Source: Pseudarthrobacter sp. NBSH8
GTDB lineage: Bacteria; Actinomycetota; Actinomycetes; Actinomycetales; Micrococcaceae
Assembly: GCF_014217545.1 (NCBI RefSeq)
Contig: NZ_CP043178.1
Coordinates: 3,038,001 to 3,102,000 of the forward strand
Length of the DNA: 64,000 bases
Direction of reading: 5' to 3'
A program made the translations under genes and the position numbers. The notes under the pieces were generated by a model. The model worked only from the letters and a program-made list of their open reading frames with translations, was not told the DNA's origin and searched no databases. Below, piece by piece: positions 1 to 14,763 of this stretch (within the stretch, counting starts at the first letter, position 1; every line of letters begins with the position of its first letter).

Positions 1-1266
1 CGTCACGGCAGTAAGTTGGAGGGCGAACGTAGCCAGGGCATCAAACTGCCAGCGCGCTCCGGTGGCAGTGGGGCTGTTACTGGCGGCGGATGACTCAGCC
101 TGCCGTGGCTCGGGGAACCACAGTGTCAGCTTTTCCGACAGAAGCGCCAGTCCCCCTGCCTGCGCGCCGAACAGTACGACGGCAACGAGGAGTGCATCGC
201 TCCCCCGGCCGGTCAAATGCCAGATTTCGACGGCGGCAGCCAGGGTCAGGGCGGCTCGCGCCGCGTAGAAGTTGATCAGCCGGAACCGCCCCGGGATAGC
301 GGCCATCAGGGCGAAGTAGATACCGCATATCCCCATGACCAGGGCGTACTCTGCCTTGTCCAGGAGCAAGGGTACGCCGGTGGCGACGACGGCAACGGCG
401 GGAACCACCAACGGGTGCAGGACCATCAACGGCCTCACATACACCGGCGGCAGCCAGCACGGCCGGGCGAGGGCAACGCCCGTGAGCAGCACCGCCACGG
501 CTATGAGCACAGCGAAGTACCAGACAAGCGCGCCACCCAGGATTGAAACGCCGGAGAACGCAGTGGAGGCCACAAACGTGAGGGAGAGGTACACCAGGAC
601 CCTGCTCTCGAGCCGGACGGCCGCCGCAACATAGGCAGCAGTCCCAATCAGCGACGTGATCAACCAGGCGGCCGGGCCCTGATGCAGCGCAAAGTTGTAG
701 AGGGCAAGGCCGGTCACAGGAACGAGGGCGAGCCCGGTGCCGGTGAATGCCACGGCGGCTGGCTTCAACCGAGGGGCCCGGGCGTGCAGCACAAATCCCG
801 CTCCATAGAACAGCGCAGTGACTGCGCACGCTCCGGCAAAGCGCAACATGGGCGGAAGGCCGGTACCGATGAAGAGTGCTGCTGCAGCCACCAGCAGCAG
901 GCTGGCCACGTACAGCGTGATGTTGATGTTCTGCCGGTCCCGCTTTTCACGCCGGGCCTGGCGCTCCGCCGGTGACTCCGGGTAGGTCTGGAAGGCGGCT
1001 GTCGGGGGCTGCGTCGGATTCTGCTGCGACACCGGTGCGCTGTTCGACGGACGCGAATAGGGCGCCGAAAATGGCGGCGCCAAAGGGATCGTTCGCTCGG
1101 GTGGGGATGCCCGCAACCACTCCGGCGGCGAGTCTGCGCCGGTGGAACTTGGCGCTGGCGTGGCGCCCGGACCTGGCTGGCCTGACGACTGAAGCTTGGC
1201 CACGGCGTCGAGCCACCCCTGAAGATGACCGGCGCGGTAGCCCGCTTCATAAGCTTCGTCCCTCAC
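1..1266 (-). CDS. Multi-pass membrane protein, C-terminus beyond window
   Basis: An uninterrupted frame of 422 codons runs from a GTG at 1266 off the left edge, so the C-terminus is missing. The first ~100 residues are soluble and Pro/Ser/Gln-rich. A basic stretch (ERQARREKRDRQ) follows, then at least eight hydrophobic segments (for example NITLYVASLLLVAAAALF and ALFYGAGFVLHA). The GTG at 1266 has a GGGGGA ribosome site just upstream. An in-frame GTG at 1302 is a weaker alternative. It lies downstream of tuf in the same orientation but past the tuf terminator, so it is probably a separate unit. The protein would sit in the cytoplasmic membrane. I do not recognise the family and assign no function. 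Confidence 0.7.
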   Translation of the reverse strand, partial: MRDEAYEAGYRAGHLQGWLDAVAKLQSSGQPGPGATPAPSSTGADSPPEWLRASPPERTIPLAPPFSAPYSRPSNSAPVSQQNPTQPPTAAFQTYPESPAERQARREKRDRQNINITLYVASLLLVAAAALFIGTGLPPMLRFAGACAVTALFYGAGFVLHARAPRLKPAAVAFTGTGLALVPVTGLALYNFALHQGPAAWLITSLIGTAAYVAAAVRLESRVLVYLSLTFVASTAFSGVSILGGALVWYFAVLIAVAVLLTGVALARPCWLPPVYVRPLMVLHPLVVPAVAVVATGVPLLLDKAEYALVMGICGIYFALMAAIPGRFRLINFYAARAALTLAAAVEIWHLTGRGSDALLVAVVLFGAQAGGLALLSEKLTLWFPEPRQAESSAASNSPTATGARWQFDALATFALQLTAVT

Positions 1267-1335
1267 GGCGATCCCCCATTCAAAGGGCAGGCCTGCCTGC
1301 ACTGTTAATCCATTGATTGGATTAACCCTAACAAA

Positions 1336-1369
1336 GAACAGCCCCGCTGCACTAGCAGCGGGGCTGTTC
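1336..1369 (-). terminator. Intrinsic terminator of the str operon (after tuf)
   Basis: Perfect 15-bp inverted repeat (arms 1336-1350 and 1355-1369) with a 4-nt loop. On the minus strand it is followed by the T-rich TTTGTT. It sits 54 bp past the tuf stop codon. Confidence 0.85.
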
Positions 1370-1422
1370 CAAACTTTGCGTCAGGCCGTCAGACGGCCAT
1401 CCGCTCAGTAATCAACAAGTAA

Positions 1423-2613
1423 TTACTTGACGATCTTGGTAACGCGTCCTGAACCAACGGTGCGGCCGCCTTCGCGGATAGCGAAGCCGAGGCCCTCTTC
1501 CATGGCGATGGGCTGGATGAGCGCAACGGTCATCTCAGTGTTGTCGCCAGGCATAACCATTTCCGTGCCTTCCGGCAGGGTGATAACGCCGGTTACGTCC
1601 GTGGTGCGGAAGTAGAACTGCGGGCGGTAGTTCGAGTAGAACGGGTTGTGGCGTCCGCCTTCATCCTTGGAGAGGATGTAGACGTTGGCCTCGAAGTCGG
1701 TGTGCGGGGTAATGGAACCCGGCTTGACGACAACCTGGCCACGCTCTACGTCATCGCGCTTCAGACCGCGGAGCAGGAGGCCACAGTTCTCGCCGGCCCA
1801 TGCTTCGTCGAGCTGCTTGTGGAACATCTCGATACCGGTAACCGTGGTCTTCTGGACCGGGCGGATGCCGACGATCTCGACCTCAGAGTTGATAGCAAGG
1901 GTTCCACGCTCGGCGCGGCCCGTCACAACGGTGCCACGGCCAGTGATCGTGAAGACATCTTCGATCGGCATCAGGAACGGCTTGTCACGGTCGCGTACGG
2001 GGTCCGGAACGGACTCGTCGACAGCTGCCATGAGGTCCTCAACGGACTTGACCCAGATGGGGTCGCCCTCGAGAGCCTTGAGACCGGAAACGCGAACAAC
2101 CGGAGCTTCATCGCCATCGAAGCCCTGAGCCGAAAGCAGCTCACGAACTTCCATTTCAACGAGATCCAGCAGTTCTTCGTCATCAACCATGTCCGACTTG
2201 TTCAGCGCAACCAGCAGGTAGGGAACGCCAACCTGGCGGGCAAGCAGAACGTGCTCGCGGGTCTGAGCCATCGGGCCGTCGGTGGCGGCAACCACGAGGA
2301 TTGCACCGTCCATCTGTGCAGCACCGGTGATCATGTTCTTGATGTAGTCAGCGTGACCCGGAGCGTCTACGTGTGCGTAGTGGCGCTTCTCGGTCTGGTA
2401 CTCAACGTGGGAAATGTTGATCGTGATGCCACGCTGGCGCTCTTCCGGAGCAGAGTCAATCGACGCGAAGTCGCGCTGCTCGTTGAGAGTCGGGTACTTG
2501 TCGTACAGCACCTTGGAAATGGCGGCAGTCAGCGTCGTCTTACCGTGGTCAACGTGACCAATGGTGCCGATGTTGACGTGCGGCTTAGTCCGCTCGAACT
2601 TTGCCTTTGCCAC
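1423..2613 (-). CDS. tuf: Elongation factor Tu
   Basis: A 396-residue GTPase that delivers aminoacyl-tRNA to the ribosomal A site in the cytoplasm. G-domain motifs are plain: GHVDHGKTT (P loop), RGITI (switch I), DAPGH, NKSD and the G5 region near SGLKA. The C-terminal beta-barrel domains include the GRVTKIVK end typical of the family. Length matches bacterial EF-Tu. A clean ATG follows a GGAGGAA-type ribosome site. It is the last gene of the rpsL-rpsG-fusA-tuf order and is separated from fusA by 244 bp, which may carry its own promoter. EF-Tu is also the target of kirromycin-type antibiotics; no unusual residues were noticed. Confidence 0.98.
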   Translation of the reverse strand: MAKAKFERTKPHVNIGTIGHVDHGKTTLTAAISKVLYDKYPTLNEQRDFASIDSAPEERQRGITINISHVEYQTEKRHYAHVDAPGHADYIKNMITGAAQMDGAILVVAATDGPMAQTREHVLLARQVGVPYLLVALNKSDMVDDEELLDLVEMEVRELLSAQGFDGDEAPVVRVSGLKALEGDPIWVKSVEDLMAAVDESVPDPVRDRDKPFLMPIEDVFTITGRGTVVTGRAERGTLAINSEVEIVGIRPVQKTTVTGIEMFHKQLDEAWAGENCGLLLRGLKRDDVERGQVVVKPGSITPHTDFEANVYILSKDEGGRHNPFYSNYRPQFYFRTTDVTGVITLPEGTEMVMPGDNTEMTVALIQPIAMEEGLGFAIREGGRTVGSGRVTKIVK

Positions 2614-2761
2614 AGGTTCCTCCTAGAACGTTTTCAAATGACTTACCCTTCAACCGCGCTTATCGCGGCAGAAACTCAGGCAAGTCTACTTGGGGGGCTT
2701 TGGATTGGTGAAATTGCAGATTCAGGAACTAATACTAGTCCCTCGAGCCTGTTCGTGCAGA

Positions 2762-2792
2762 TGGCCGGGCCCGGCTTGACCGGACCCGGCCA
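2762..2792 (-). terminator. GC hairpin between fusA and tuf
   Basis: Inverted repeat with 13-nt arms (2762-2774 and 2780-2792), one mismatch and a 5-nt loop. There is no U tract on the minus strand, so it may be a partial terminator or attenuator that lowers read-through, or an mRNA-end stabiliser. Apart from this I see nothing firm in the fusA-tuf gap. Confidence 0.45.
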
Positions 2793-2857
2793 CCTGCACC
2801 AGGTGAGCTTCCGTGAACCGGAAACACACCCGAGTTTTTGCTGCGAAAGTCGGAAGA

Positions 2858-4972
2858 CTACTCGCCGCGGTTCTTCTGGATGATCTCGTCGGCAAATGCC
2901 TTCGGAACCTCCGCGTAGCTGTGGAACGTCATGGAGTACACAGCGCGGCCCTGGGTCTTCGAACGCAGGTCACCGATGTAGCCGAACATGCCGGACAGCG
3001 GGACGTGCGCACGGATTACCTTGACACCCTGTGCATCTTCCATGGACTGCATCTGGCCACGGCGGGAGTTGAGGTCACCGATTACTTCACCCATGTATTC
3101 CTCAGGGGTGCGGACCTCTACATCCATCAGCGGTTCGAGCAGGATGGGGTTCGCCTTGCGTGCGGCTTCCTTGAAAGCCATACGGCCGGCGATCTTGAAC
3201 GCCATTTCCGAAGAGTCAACATCGTGGTAAGCGCCGTCAATCAGCGTCGCCTTGATGCCAACAACCGGGTAACCGGCCAGGACGCCGTCGTTCAGTGCAT
3301 CCTGGATACCGGCGTCAACCGACGGGATGTATTCGCGCGGAATACGGCCACCGGTGACCTTGTTCTCGAACTCGTAGAGCTCGCCCTCGGAAGTGTCCAG
3401 CGGCCCAATGGCAATCTGGATCTTCGCGAACTGACCCGAACCACCGGTCTGCTTCTTGTGCGTGTAGTCGTGACGCGCAACAACATTCTTGATGGTTTCG
3501 CGGTATGCGACCTGCGGCTTGCCGACGTTGGCCTCGACCTTGAATTCGCGGCGCATGCGGTCCACCAGGATATCCAGGTGGAGCTCGCCCATGCCGGCGA
3601 TGATGGTCTGACCGGTGTCTTCGTTGAGGGAGACCTGGAAGGTCGGGTCCTCAGCGGAGAGCTTCTGGATAGCCAGTGAGAGTTTCTCCTGGTCACCCTT
3701 GGTGTTCGGTTCGATGGCAACCGAGATCACGGGCTCCGGGAAGCTCATGGACTCGAGGACGATCTGGTTGGCGGAGTCACACAGGGTGTCGCCCGTGGTG
3801 GTGTCCTTCAGCCCGATCGCTGCGTAGATGTGGCCGGCGGTAGCGCCCTCAACAGGCATTTCCTTGTTGGCGTGCATCTGGAACAGCTTGCCGATGCGCT
3901 CCTTCTTGCCCTTGGTGGAGTTGACCACCTGAGCACCTGCTTCGACGTGACCGGAGTACACGCGGATGAAGGTGAGCTGGCCGAAGAACGGGTGCGCGGC
4001 AATCTTGAACGCCAGAGCAGAGAACGGCTCCTCGGAGGAAGGTGCGCGCGTGAGTTCCTTCTCTTCGTCCCGAGGATCGTGGCCGATCATCGGCGGGACG
4101 TCGAGCGGGTTCGGCAGGTAGTCAACCACGGCGTCAAGCATCGGCTGAACGCCGCGGTTCTTGAACGCGGAGCCACAGAAAACCGGGTAGAGCTCAGAGT
4201 TGATCGTCATCTTGCGGATGCCGGCCTTGAGCTCCTCGACGGTGAGTTCTTCACCCTCAAGGTACTTCTCCATGAGCTCTTCGGTAGCGTCAGCCACCGT
4301 CTCAACGAGGGCTGCCCGGTATTCCTTGGCCTTCTCCAGCAGATCCGCAGGGATCTCCTGGACCTCGTATTTGGCACCCATGGTGACGTCACCCTTGGAG
4401 TCGCCCGGCCAGACCAGCGCGCGCATTTCCAGGATGTCGACAACGCCGACGAAGTCGTTCTCGGCACCGATCGGCAGCTGCATAACAAGCGGCTTGGCAC
4501 CGAGGCGGCTGATGATGGTATCTACCGTGTAGTAGAAGTCAGCACCGAGCTTGTCCATCTTGTTGACGAAGCAGATGCGCGGAACGTTGTACTTGTCAGC
4601 CTGGCGCCAAACGGTCTCAGACTGAGGCTCGACACCTTCTTTACCATCGAACACGGCAACGGCGCCGTCGAGGACGCGCAGTGAGCGCTCAACCTCGACG
4701 GTGAAGTCAACGTGGCCGGGGGTGTCAATGATGTTGATCTGGTTGTTGTCCCAGAAGCAGGTCACGGCGGCAGACGTGATGGTGATGCCGCGTTCCTTTT
4801 CCTGTTCCATCCAGTCAGTCGTCGAAGCGCCGTCGTGCGTTTCGCCGATCTTGTGGTTCACACCTGTGTAGAACAGAATGCGCTCGGTGGTGGTGGTCTT
4901 GCCGGCATCGATGTGAGCCATGATGCCGATGTTGCGGACCTTACTAAGGTCTGTAAGCACGTCCTGTGCCAC
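2858..4972 (-). CDS. fusA: Elongation factor G
   Basis: A 704-residue translocase that hydrolyses GTP to move tRNAs and mRNA through the ribosome and helps recycle ribosomes. Motifs: [15 protein letters not shown] (P loop), [18 protein letters not shown] and NKMDKLGAD. Domains II-V follow, including the [13 protein letters not shown] segment of domain III and a C-terminal domain V. It starts at GTG (4972). It lies between rpsG and tuf in the conserved str order, same strand, and is probably co-transcribed with rpsL and rpsG. Length is normal for bacterial EF-G1. Confidence 0.98.
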   Translation of the reverse strand: MAQDVLTDLSKVRNIGIMAHIDAGKTTTTERILFYTGVNHKIGETHDGASTTDWMEQEKERGITITSAAVTCFWDNNQINIIDTPGHVDFTVEVERSLRVLDGAVAVFDGKEGVEPQSETVWRQADKYNVPRICFVNKMDKLGADFYYTVDTIISRLGAKPLVMQLPIGAENDFVGVVDILEMRALVWPGDSKGDVTMGAKYEVQEIPADLLEKAKEYRAALVETVADATEELMEKYLEGEELTVEELKAGIRKMTINSELYPVFCGSAFKNRGVQPMLDAVVDYLPNPLDVPPMIGHDPRDEEKELTRAPSSEEPFSALAFKIAAHPFFGQLTFIRVYSGHVEAGAQVVNSTKGKKERIGKLFQMHANKEMPVEGATAGHIYAAIGLKDTTTGDTLCDSANQIVLESMSFPEPVISVAIEPNTKGDQEKLSLAIQKLSAEDPTFQVSLNEDTGQTIIAGMGELHLDILVDRMRREFKVEANVGKPQVAYRETIKNVVARHDYTHKKQTGGSGQFAKIQIAIGPLDTSEGELYEFENKVTGGRIPREYIPSVDAGIQDALNDGVLAGYPVVGIKATLIDGAYHDVDSSEMAFKIAGRMAFKEAARKANPILLEPLMDVEVRTPEEYMGEVIGDLNSRRGQMQSMEDAQGVKVIRAHVPLSGMFGYIGDLRSKTQGRAVYSMTFHSYAEVPKAFADEIIQKNRGE

Positions 4973-5041
4973 GGTGTCTCCCTTTCGGATGGACTACGCG
5001 TTCGCCGCCGGCTCAGTCGAGCCGGCGGCGTCCGGGAAGTA

Positions 5042-5512
5042 TTACCAGCGGTAGTGTGCGAAGGCCTTGTTGGACTCGGCCATCTTGTGGGTGTCTTCGC
5101 GACGCTTCACAGCGGCACCGAGACCGTTGGAGGCATCCAGGATTTCGTTCTGGAGACGCTCGGTCATGGTCTTTTCACGGCGGGCCTTGGAGTAGCCAAC
5201 CAGCCAACGCAAGGCGAGGGCGGTGGAGCGGCCCGGCTTGACCTCAACCGGAACCTGGTAGGTAGCGCCACCAACGCGGCGTGAGCGGACCTCGAGGGAA
5301 GGCTTGACGTTCTCCATGGCCTTCTTGAGGGCTGCTACGGGGTCGCCGCCGGACTTGGCGCGGGCGCCTTCGAGGGCACCGTAAACAATGCGCTCTGCGG
5401 TGGACTTCTTACCGTCAACCAGCACCTTGTTGATCAGCTGGGTGACCAGCGGGGAGCCGTAAACGGGATCTAGTACGAGCGGCCGCTTGGGGGCCGGACC
5501 CTTGCGAGGCAT
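5042..5512 (-). CDS. rpsG: 30S ribosomal protein S7
   Basis: A 156-residue primary 16S rRNA-binding protein that nucleates assembly of the 30S head and lies near the E site. It begins [11 protein letters not shown] and contains [15 protein letters not shown] and the basic C-terminal region ending [13 protein letters not shown], all characteristic of actinobacterial S7. It is one base away from rpsL and upstream of fusA, so the three genes are surely one operon. In other bacteria S7 represses translation of this operon; no specific site was identified here. Confidence 0.97.
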   Translation of the reverse strand: MPRKGPAPKRPLVLDPVYGSPLVTQLINKVLVDGKKSTAERIVYGALEGARAKSGGDPVAALKKAMENVKPSLEVRSRRVGGATYQVPVEVKPGRSTALALRWLVGYSKARREKTMTERLQNEILDASNGLGAAVKRREDTHKMAESNKAFAHYRW

Positions 5513-5513
5513 A

Positions 5514-5888
5514 TTACTTCTTCTCCATCTTTGCGCCGTAGCGGCTGCGGGCCTGCTTACGGTTCTTCACACCCTGGGTATCGAGGGCGCCACGGACGAT
5601 CTTGTAACGGACACCGGGGAGGTCCTTCACGCGACCGCCGCGAACGAGCACAATGGAGTGCTCCTGCAGGTTGTGGCCTACACCGGGGATGTAAGCGGTA
5701 ACTTCAACGCCACCGTTGAGGCGCACGCGTGCAACCTTACGAAGAGCCGAGTTCGGCTTCTTGGGGGTGGTGGTGTAAACGCGGGTGCAAACACCGCGGC
5801 GCATCGGGCTGCCGTTAAGCGCGGGAGCCTTGGTCTTTTTGACCTTAGGCGTGCGGCCCTTGCGGACCAGCTGGTTAATCGTAGGCAC
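5514..5888 (-). CDS. rpsL: 30S ribosomal protein S12
   Basis: A 124-residue protein of the decoding centre, important for fidelity and the classic target of streptomycin-resistance mutations. The frame is open further upstream, but the protein clearly starts at the GTG at 5888 ([14 protein letters not shown]), with GGAGAA about ten bases before it. The [10 protein letters not shown] segment carries the wild-type lysine, and the VGHNLQEHS segment is intact, so nothing suggests streptomycin resistance. It is the first gene of the str operon; the 333-bp region before it separates it from rpoC. Confidence 0.97.
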   Translation of the reverse strand: MPTINQLVRKGRTPKVKKTKAPALNGSPMRRGVCTRVYTTTPKKPNSALRKVARVRLNGGVEVTAYIPGVGHNLQEHSIVLVRGGRVKDLPGVRYKIVRGALDTQGVKNRKQARSRYGAKMEKK

Positions 5889-6171
5889 TCTCGTGTTCTC
5901 CGTTGGTTGGATCTCTACCTTCACGCTCAGGCGCCAGCCTGAGCACAATGGTTTTGGCGTTGTTCCTTGCAGCTGCGGCTCTGGAAGCTTGCGCAGGCGT
6001 GCAAAAGCGTGGCATTCGTTGCGCACCTTACCCGCAACCCGGAAACAAGCTCCACCCAGCATCATGAGAACAAAACCAAAATGATGCTGCGGCGGCCTTC
6101 ATCCACTGCCACACAGAACAATTACACAAAGTTTAGCACGGCTGGACCCGGGCCTTTAAACGGGTATAGAG
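5889..6171 (-). promoter_or_regulatory. Leader and promoter region of the str operon
   Basis: Together with the terminator at 6172-6210, this fills the 333-bp gene-free stretch between rpoC and rpsL. A TAAACT hexamer near 6133-6138 on the minus strand could be a -10 element, but no good -35 was found at the right distance. I see no coding sequence; the open frame running into rpsL is an N-terminal extension without family support. Confidence 0.4.
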
Positions 6172-6210
6172 GAAAGGCCCCGCCTCCACGGAGTGGAAGC
6201 GGGGCCTTTC
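6172..6210 (-). terminator. Intrinsic terminator after rpoC
   Basis: A 12-bp GC-rich stem (arms 6172-6183 and 6199-6210) with additional inner pairing, placed 12 bp past the rpoC stop. It separates the rpoBC unit from the str operon. Confidence 0.75.
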
Positions 6211-6221
6211 AACGCAATCGA

Positions 6222-10121
<3,900 letters not shown>

Positions 10122-10239
10122 ATGGTCCCTGTTCTCTCTTGTTCTCTAAATTCTGAAGTCTTGGTTACGGGAAGAGGGAGGTGACTTACCGGGAAAGTCA
10201 GCACGGCGGGGCCGCTTGCTTTTCCCGGTAAGTCCCCTG

Positions 10240-13200
10240 CTAAACCTCTTCTACGGAACTGGGCTCTGCACGAGACAGATCGATGCCCAGTTCTTCCGCA
10301 GCCGTGAAGACTGCGTCATCAGAGTCACGCATTTCAATTGTGGTTCCGTCCGTGGAGAGTACTTCCACGTTCAGGCACAGCGACTGCATTTCCTTGATCA
10401 AGACCTTGAAGGACTCAGGAACGCCCGGCTCGGGGATGTTCTCGCCCTTGACGATTGCTTCGTAGACCTTGACACGACCGTGGATATCATCCGACTTGAT
10501 GGTGAGGAGTTCCTGGAGTGTGTACGCGGCGCCATAAGCTTCCAGCGCCCACACTTCCATCTCACCGAAGCGCTGGCCACCGAACTGTGCCTTACCACCC
10601 AGCGGCTGCTGCGTGATCATGGAGTACGGGCCAGTGGAACGGGCGTGGATCTTGTCGTCCACCAGGTGGTGGAGCTTCAGGATGTACATGTAGCCGACCG
10701 AGATCGGATCCGGGAACGGCTCGCCGGAGCGGCCGTCGAAGAGGCGGGTCTTGCCTGAGGAGTTGATCAGGCGGTCGCCGTCGCGGGTGACGTTGGTGGA
10801 GTCCAGCAGACCCGTGATTTCCTCTTCACGGGCGCCATCGAACACAGGCGTCGCAACAGTGGTTGAGCCACTCTCGCGCGGCAGGTTCGGCAGCTGCTTC
10901 ATCCACTCGGGCTCACCCTCGATCTTCCAACCGGTCTTGGCAACCCAGCCGAGGTGCGTTTCCAGCACCTGGCCGACGTTCATACGGCCCGGAACACCCA
11001 GCGGGTTCAGGACGATATCCACGGGGGTACCGTCTGCAAGGAAGGGCATGTCCTCGATCGGGAGGATCTTGGAGATAACACCCTTGTTGCCGTGACGGCC
11101 GGCGAGCTTGTCGCCGTCGGTGATCTTGCGCTTGGCGGCCACGTAGACGCGCACCAGCTGGTTCACGCCCGGGGGCAGTTCGTCGTCGTTGTCGCGGTCG
11201 AAGACGCGGACGCCGATCACGGTGCCGGACTCGCCGTGCGGAACCTTCAGGGAGGTGTCGCGCACTTCGCGGGACTTCTCACCGAAGATGGCACGCAGCA
11301 GGCGCTCTTCCGGGGTCAGCTCGGTTTCACCCTTCGGGGTGACCTTTCCGACCAGGATGTCGCCGGCTTCAACTTCGGCACCGATGTGGATGATGCCGCG
11401 CTCGTCCAACCCTGCCAGGACTTCCTCGGACACGTTGGGGATGTCACGGGTGATTTCCTCGGCACCAAGCTTGGTGTCGCGGGCATCGATCTCGTGCTCC
11501 TCGATGTGGATGGAGGAAAGAACGTCCTCGGCAACAATGCGCTGCGAGAGGATAATGGCGTCCTCGAAGTTGTGGCCTTCCCATGACATGAATGCCACGA
11601 GCAGGTTCTTACCGAGGGCGAGTTCGCCCTGGTCCGTTGCCGGACCGTCGGCGATGATGCCGCCGACCTCGAGGCGCTGGCCTTCGTTAACCAGGACACG
11701 GTTGTTGTAGCAGTTGCCCTGGTTGGAGCGTGCGAACTTGTTGATGCGGTAGTTGGTTTCCGTACCGTCGTCGTTGAGCATGATGACGAGCTCAGCGGAA
11801 ACCTCGGTAACCACACCGGCCTTCTTCGCGATGGTGACATCACCGGCGTCGACGGCGGCGGCGCGCTCCATGCCGGTGCCCACGAACGGGGCTTCGGAAC
11901 GGACCAGCGGCACGGCCTGGCGCTGCATGTTGGCACCCATGAGTGCGCGGTTAGCATCGTCATGCTCGAGGAACGGGATCAGTGCCGTAGCCACGGACAC
12001 CATCTGGCGCGGGGAAACGTCCATGAACTCGACCTCGCCGGCGGGAACCAGCACAGGCTCGCCTCCACCACCACGGGCGCGGACCAGGACGGTCTCTTCG
12101 GCGAACTTCTTGTTCTCATCCAGCGGAGCGTTGGCCTGAGCGATCAGGACCTCTGCCTCGTCGTCGGCCGTGAGGTACTGGACCTCATCGGAGACAACGC
12201 CTTCAGCGACGAGACGGTAAGGAGTCTCGATGAAGCCGAACGGGTTGATGCGGCCGTAGGATGCCAGCGAACCGATCAGACCAATGTTCGGGCCTTCAGG
12301 GGTTTCGATGGGGCACATACGTCCGTAGTGGGACGGGTGAACGTCTCGAACTTCCATGCCTGCGCGGTCACGGGACAGACCACCCGGGCCAAGCGCGGAC
12401 AGACGGCGCTTGTGGGTCAGACCCGACAGCGGGTTGTTCTGGTCCATGAACTGCGACAGCTGGGACGTTCCGAAGAACTCCTTGATGGCTGCAACAACAG
12501 GGCGGATGTTGATCAATGTCTGCGGCGTGATTGCCTCGACGTCCTGGGTGGTCATCCGCTCGCGGACAACGCGCTCCATACGGGACAGGCCGGTGCGGAC
12601 CTGGTTCTCGATGAGCTCGCCGACGGCGCGGATACGACGGTTGCCGAAGTGATCGATATCATCGATATCGACGCGCAGCTCGTGGTCCTGGCCGTCACGC
12701 TTGCCCGTGAGGGTCTTCTCGCCGGCGTGCAGGGCAACCAGGAACTTGATCATGGCCACGATGTCTTCAACGTGCAGGACCGAAGCTTCCTTGTCGCCAA
12801 GGGAGCGGTCGATGCCAAGCTTGCGGTTGATCTTGTAACGGCCAACCTTGGCCAGATCGTAGCGCTTGGAGTTGAAGTACAGGTTGTCCAGGAGGGACTG
12901 GGCAGCCTCGACTGTGGGCGGCTCGCCCGGTCGCAGCTTCCGGTAGATGTCCAGCAACGCGTCTTCGCGGGTCTCGGTGGCGTCCTTCTCCAGCGTTGCG
13001 CGCATGGAGTCGTACTGGCCGAACTCTTCGAGGATCTGGCCTTCGGTCCAGCCCAGGGCCTTCAGCAGAACAGTGACGGACTGCTTGCGCTTACGGTCGA
13101 GGCGAACGCCGACCTGGTCGCGCTTGTCGATCTCGAGTTCAAACCATGCACCGCGGGACGGGATGATCTTGGCAGTGAAGATGTCCTTATCACTGGTCTT

Positions 13201-13758
13201 GTCGGCGGTGCGCTCAAAGTAGGCGCCCGGTGAACGGACCAGCTGGGAGACGACCACACGCTCGGTGCCGTTGACGACGAACGTGCCCTTCTCCGTCATG
13301 AGGGGGAAGTCGCCCATGAACACGGTCTGCTGCTTGATTTCGCCCGTGTTGTTGTTCATGAACTCGGCCTTGACGTACAGCGGTGCCGAGTACGTTGCGT
13401 CCCGGTCCTTGCACTCGGCCATGGTGTACTTCGGGTCAGCGAACTCCGGATCGGAGAAGCTCAGGGACATGGTGCCCTGGAAGTCCTCGATCGGGGAGAT
13501 CTCTTCAAAGATGTCCGACAGCCCGGACGAGGTGGCGACGCTGAGATCGTTTTCTTCGACGGCCTTCGCTACGCGCGCCTGCCAGCGTTCGTTTCCGACC
13601 AGCCAGTCGAAGCTGTCCGTCTGCAGGGCAAGGAGATTCGGAACGTCCAGCGGTTCGTGAATCTTTGCGAATGACAGCCGGCGCGTGGCACCATCAGTGC
13701 TGTTTGATTCGATAGCGGTGGCAGTGTTATTTACATTAGAGGTGCTCGAGGCGACCAA
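10240..13758 (-). CDS. rpoB: DNA-directed RNA polymerase subunit beta
   Basis: Beta subunit of about 1172 residues. The rifampicin-region core ([17 protein letters not shown] and [14 protein letters not shown]) is fully wild type, predicting rifampicin sensitivity at the classic sites. The C-terminal [20 protein letters not shown] segment is present. I chose the TTG at 13758 because GGAAGGA lies six bases before it and gives an N-terminus beginning VASSTSN. A GTG at 13773 adds five residues and is the alternative. It is co-transcribed with rpoC. Confidence 0.97.
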   Translation of the reverse strand: MVASSTSNVNNTATAIESNSTDGATRRLSFAKIHEPLDVPNLLALQTDSFDWLVGNERWQARVAKAVEENDLSVATSSGLSDIFEEISPIEDFQGTMSLSFSDPEFADPKYTMAECKDRDATYSAPLYVKAEFMNNNTGEIKQQTVFMGDFPLMTEKGTFVVNGTERVVVSQLVRSPGAYFERTADKTSDKDIFTAKIIPSRGAWFELEIDKRDQVGVRLDRKRKQSVTVLLKALGWTEGQILEEFGQYDSMRATLEKDATETREDALLDIYRKLRPGEPPTVEAAQSLLDNLYFNSKRYDLAKVGRYKINRKLGIDRSLGDKEASVLHVEDIVAMIKFLVALHAGEKTLTGKRDGQDHELRVDIDDIDHFGNRRIRAVGELIENQVRTGLSRMERVVRERMTTQDVEAITPQTLINIRPVVAAIKEFFGTSQLSQFMDQNNPLSGLTHKRRLSALGPGGLSRDRAGMEVRDVHPSHYGRMCPIETPEGPNIGLIGSLASYGRINPFGFIETPYRLVAEGVVSDEVQYLTADDEAEVLIAQANAPLDENKKFAEETVLVRARGGGGEPVLVPAGEVEFMDVSPRQMVSVATALIPFLEHDDANRALMGANMQRQAVPLVRSEAPFVGTGMERAAAVDAGDVTIAKKAGVVTEVSAELVIMLNDDGTETNYRINKFARSNQGNCYNNRVLVNEGQRLEVGGIIADGPATDQGELALGKNLLVAFMSWEGHNFEDAIILSQRIVAEDVLSSIHIEEHEIDARDTKLGAEEITRDIPNVSEEVLAGLDERGIIHIGAEVEAGDILVGKVTPKGETELTPEERLLRAIFGEKSREVRDTSLKVPHGESGTVIGVRVFDRDNDDELPPGVNQLVRVYVAAKRKITDGDKLAGRHGNKGVISKILPIEDMPFLADGTPVDIVLNPLGVPGRMNVGQVLETHLGWVAKTGWKIEGEPEWMKQLPNLPRESGSTTVATPVFDGAREEEITGLLDSTNVTRDGDRLINSSGKTRLFDGRSGEPFPDPISVGYMYILKLHHLVDDKIHARSTGPYSMITQQPLGGKAQFGGQRFGEMEVWALEAYGAAYTLQELLTIKSDDIHGRVKVYEAIVKGENIPEPGVPESFKVLIKEMQSLCLNVEVLSTDGTTIEMRDSDDAVFTAAEELGIDLSRAEPSSVEEV

Positions 13759-14053
13759 GAGGGATCCTTCCACAGACCTTCAGGCGTTTTCAGATCTCCC
13801 CCGCTGTGCACCCTGCGGAATGACTCCGCAGTGCTACCATCCGGTTCCGCTATATGACCCGGGCCGGGGCTTTCCATACAATGACGTTGTTGACGGCACG
13901 TTGATGGTCAGCTGCCAGGCAAAGCCCACCGCTATATGAAGGCTGAAGGTAAACAGGGAAGACGCAAATATCTACGATACGGCAAAACCAATTACGTGTC
14001 TACCCCACAACCGGACTTATTGCAAGCACCTATTTTTTGCACCGGAAGAGGCG
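13759..14053 (-). promoter_or_regulatory. Upstream region of rpoB
   Basis: About 295 bp between rpoB and the lipoprotein gene. It must hold the rpoBC promoter, but no unambiguous -35/-10 pair could be assigned by eye. There is no coding sequence and no strong hairpin. Confidence 0.35.
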
Positions 14054-14524
14054 TCAGAGGTGCAGCGTAACGCCTGCTGCTGTGCATTCGCCGGCGTTGG
14101 CGAACACGGCGTCACGCACGGCGTCCTTTGATTCCTGCTCGGGCGCGGCTCCCTTTTTAACTGCCGATGAGTGGTCAAGGGCCAGGACGCTGAGCGAGGT
14201 AAACAGTCCCACCAGGTTCCCGGACACTGTTTCCTTGGCGTCCTGCGCGGCAAAGTAGATGTCCTCGTAGGCATTGGAATCGTCCCGGATGGTCCTGTAC
14301 TCGGCGTAGAGCGAGTTGAACGTCTCGCAGGCTCCCTTAGCGCCCCCGGCCTGGGGGCCGGCCGACGGACTGGAAGAGCGCGACGGCGACGCGGTGGAGG
14401 GCGCGGAAGTGGACGCAGTGGGGGTTGCTGTTGATGAAGAGCTGGCAGGCGCAGGAGTGGCAACGCTGCAGGCGGTGAGCCCGGCGAGGCTGGCTATGGC
14501 TGCCGCGGCGACGATTTTCTTCAA
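14054..14524 (-). CDS. Secreted lipoprotein, unknown function
   Basis: 156 residues with a lipoprotein signal: MKKIVAAAAIASL, then the lipobox LTAC with Cys19 as the predicted lipidated residue. A Ser/Thr/Ala/Pro-rich low-complexity linker covers residues ~20-60. A small globular domain follows with a Cys pair (CETFNSLYAEYR and near-C-terminal GECTAAG) that may form a disulphide. It starts at TTG 14524 behind AGGGAG. It is expected to be anchored on the outer face of the membrane. It is transcribed divergently from the thiolase. The family is not recognised; the layout resembles many actinobacterial cell-surface lipoproteins. Confidence 0.8.
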   Translation of the reverse strand: MKKIVAAAAIASLAGLTACSVATPAPASSSSTATPTASTSAPSTASPSRSSSPSAGPQAGGAKGACETFNSLYAEYRTIRDDSNAYEDIYFAAQDAKETVSGNLVGLFTSLSVLALDHSSAVKKGAAPEQESKDAVRDAVFANAGECTAAGVTLHL

Positions 14525-14763
14525 GATGCTGCTCCCTGTTGTTGCTTTGCCCTGATTTTTTTGTTGCTCTGATGCATTCGTCTTCGCCGTCCACCCTACG
14601 CACCGCCGCGATCACGCGCACATCCGTCGGATGGGTAGTTCTCCCCTACGGGCCGCGGCCGGCACGACTGGAATCAGCGGTGCCCGTTCGGCGTTTGGAT
14701 TAGTGGGTGACATGACTCACGGTAGCCTTGGAAGTACATCGATTCAGAGCGGAAGAGATCACA

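Noticed and set aside
95..829. 244-residue minus-strand frame with Arg/Cys-rich sequence
   Set aside because: It is out of frame with the clear membrane protein of 1-1266, and its composition (many Arg, Cys, His) is that of a shadow frame.
1648..2883. 411-residue plus-strand frame over tuf
   Set aside because: Antisense of EF-Tu; long only because high-GC codon use leaves few stops on the opposite strand.
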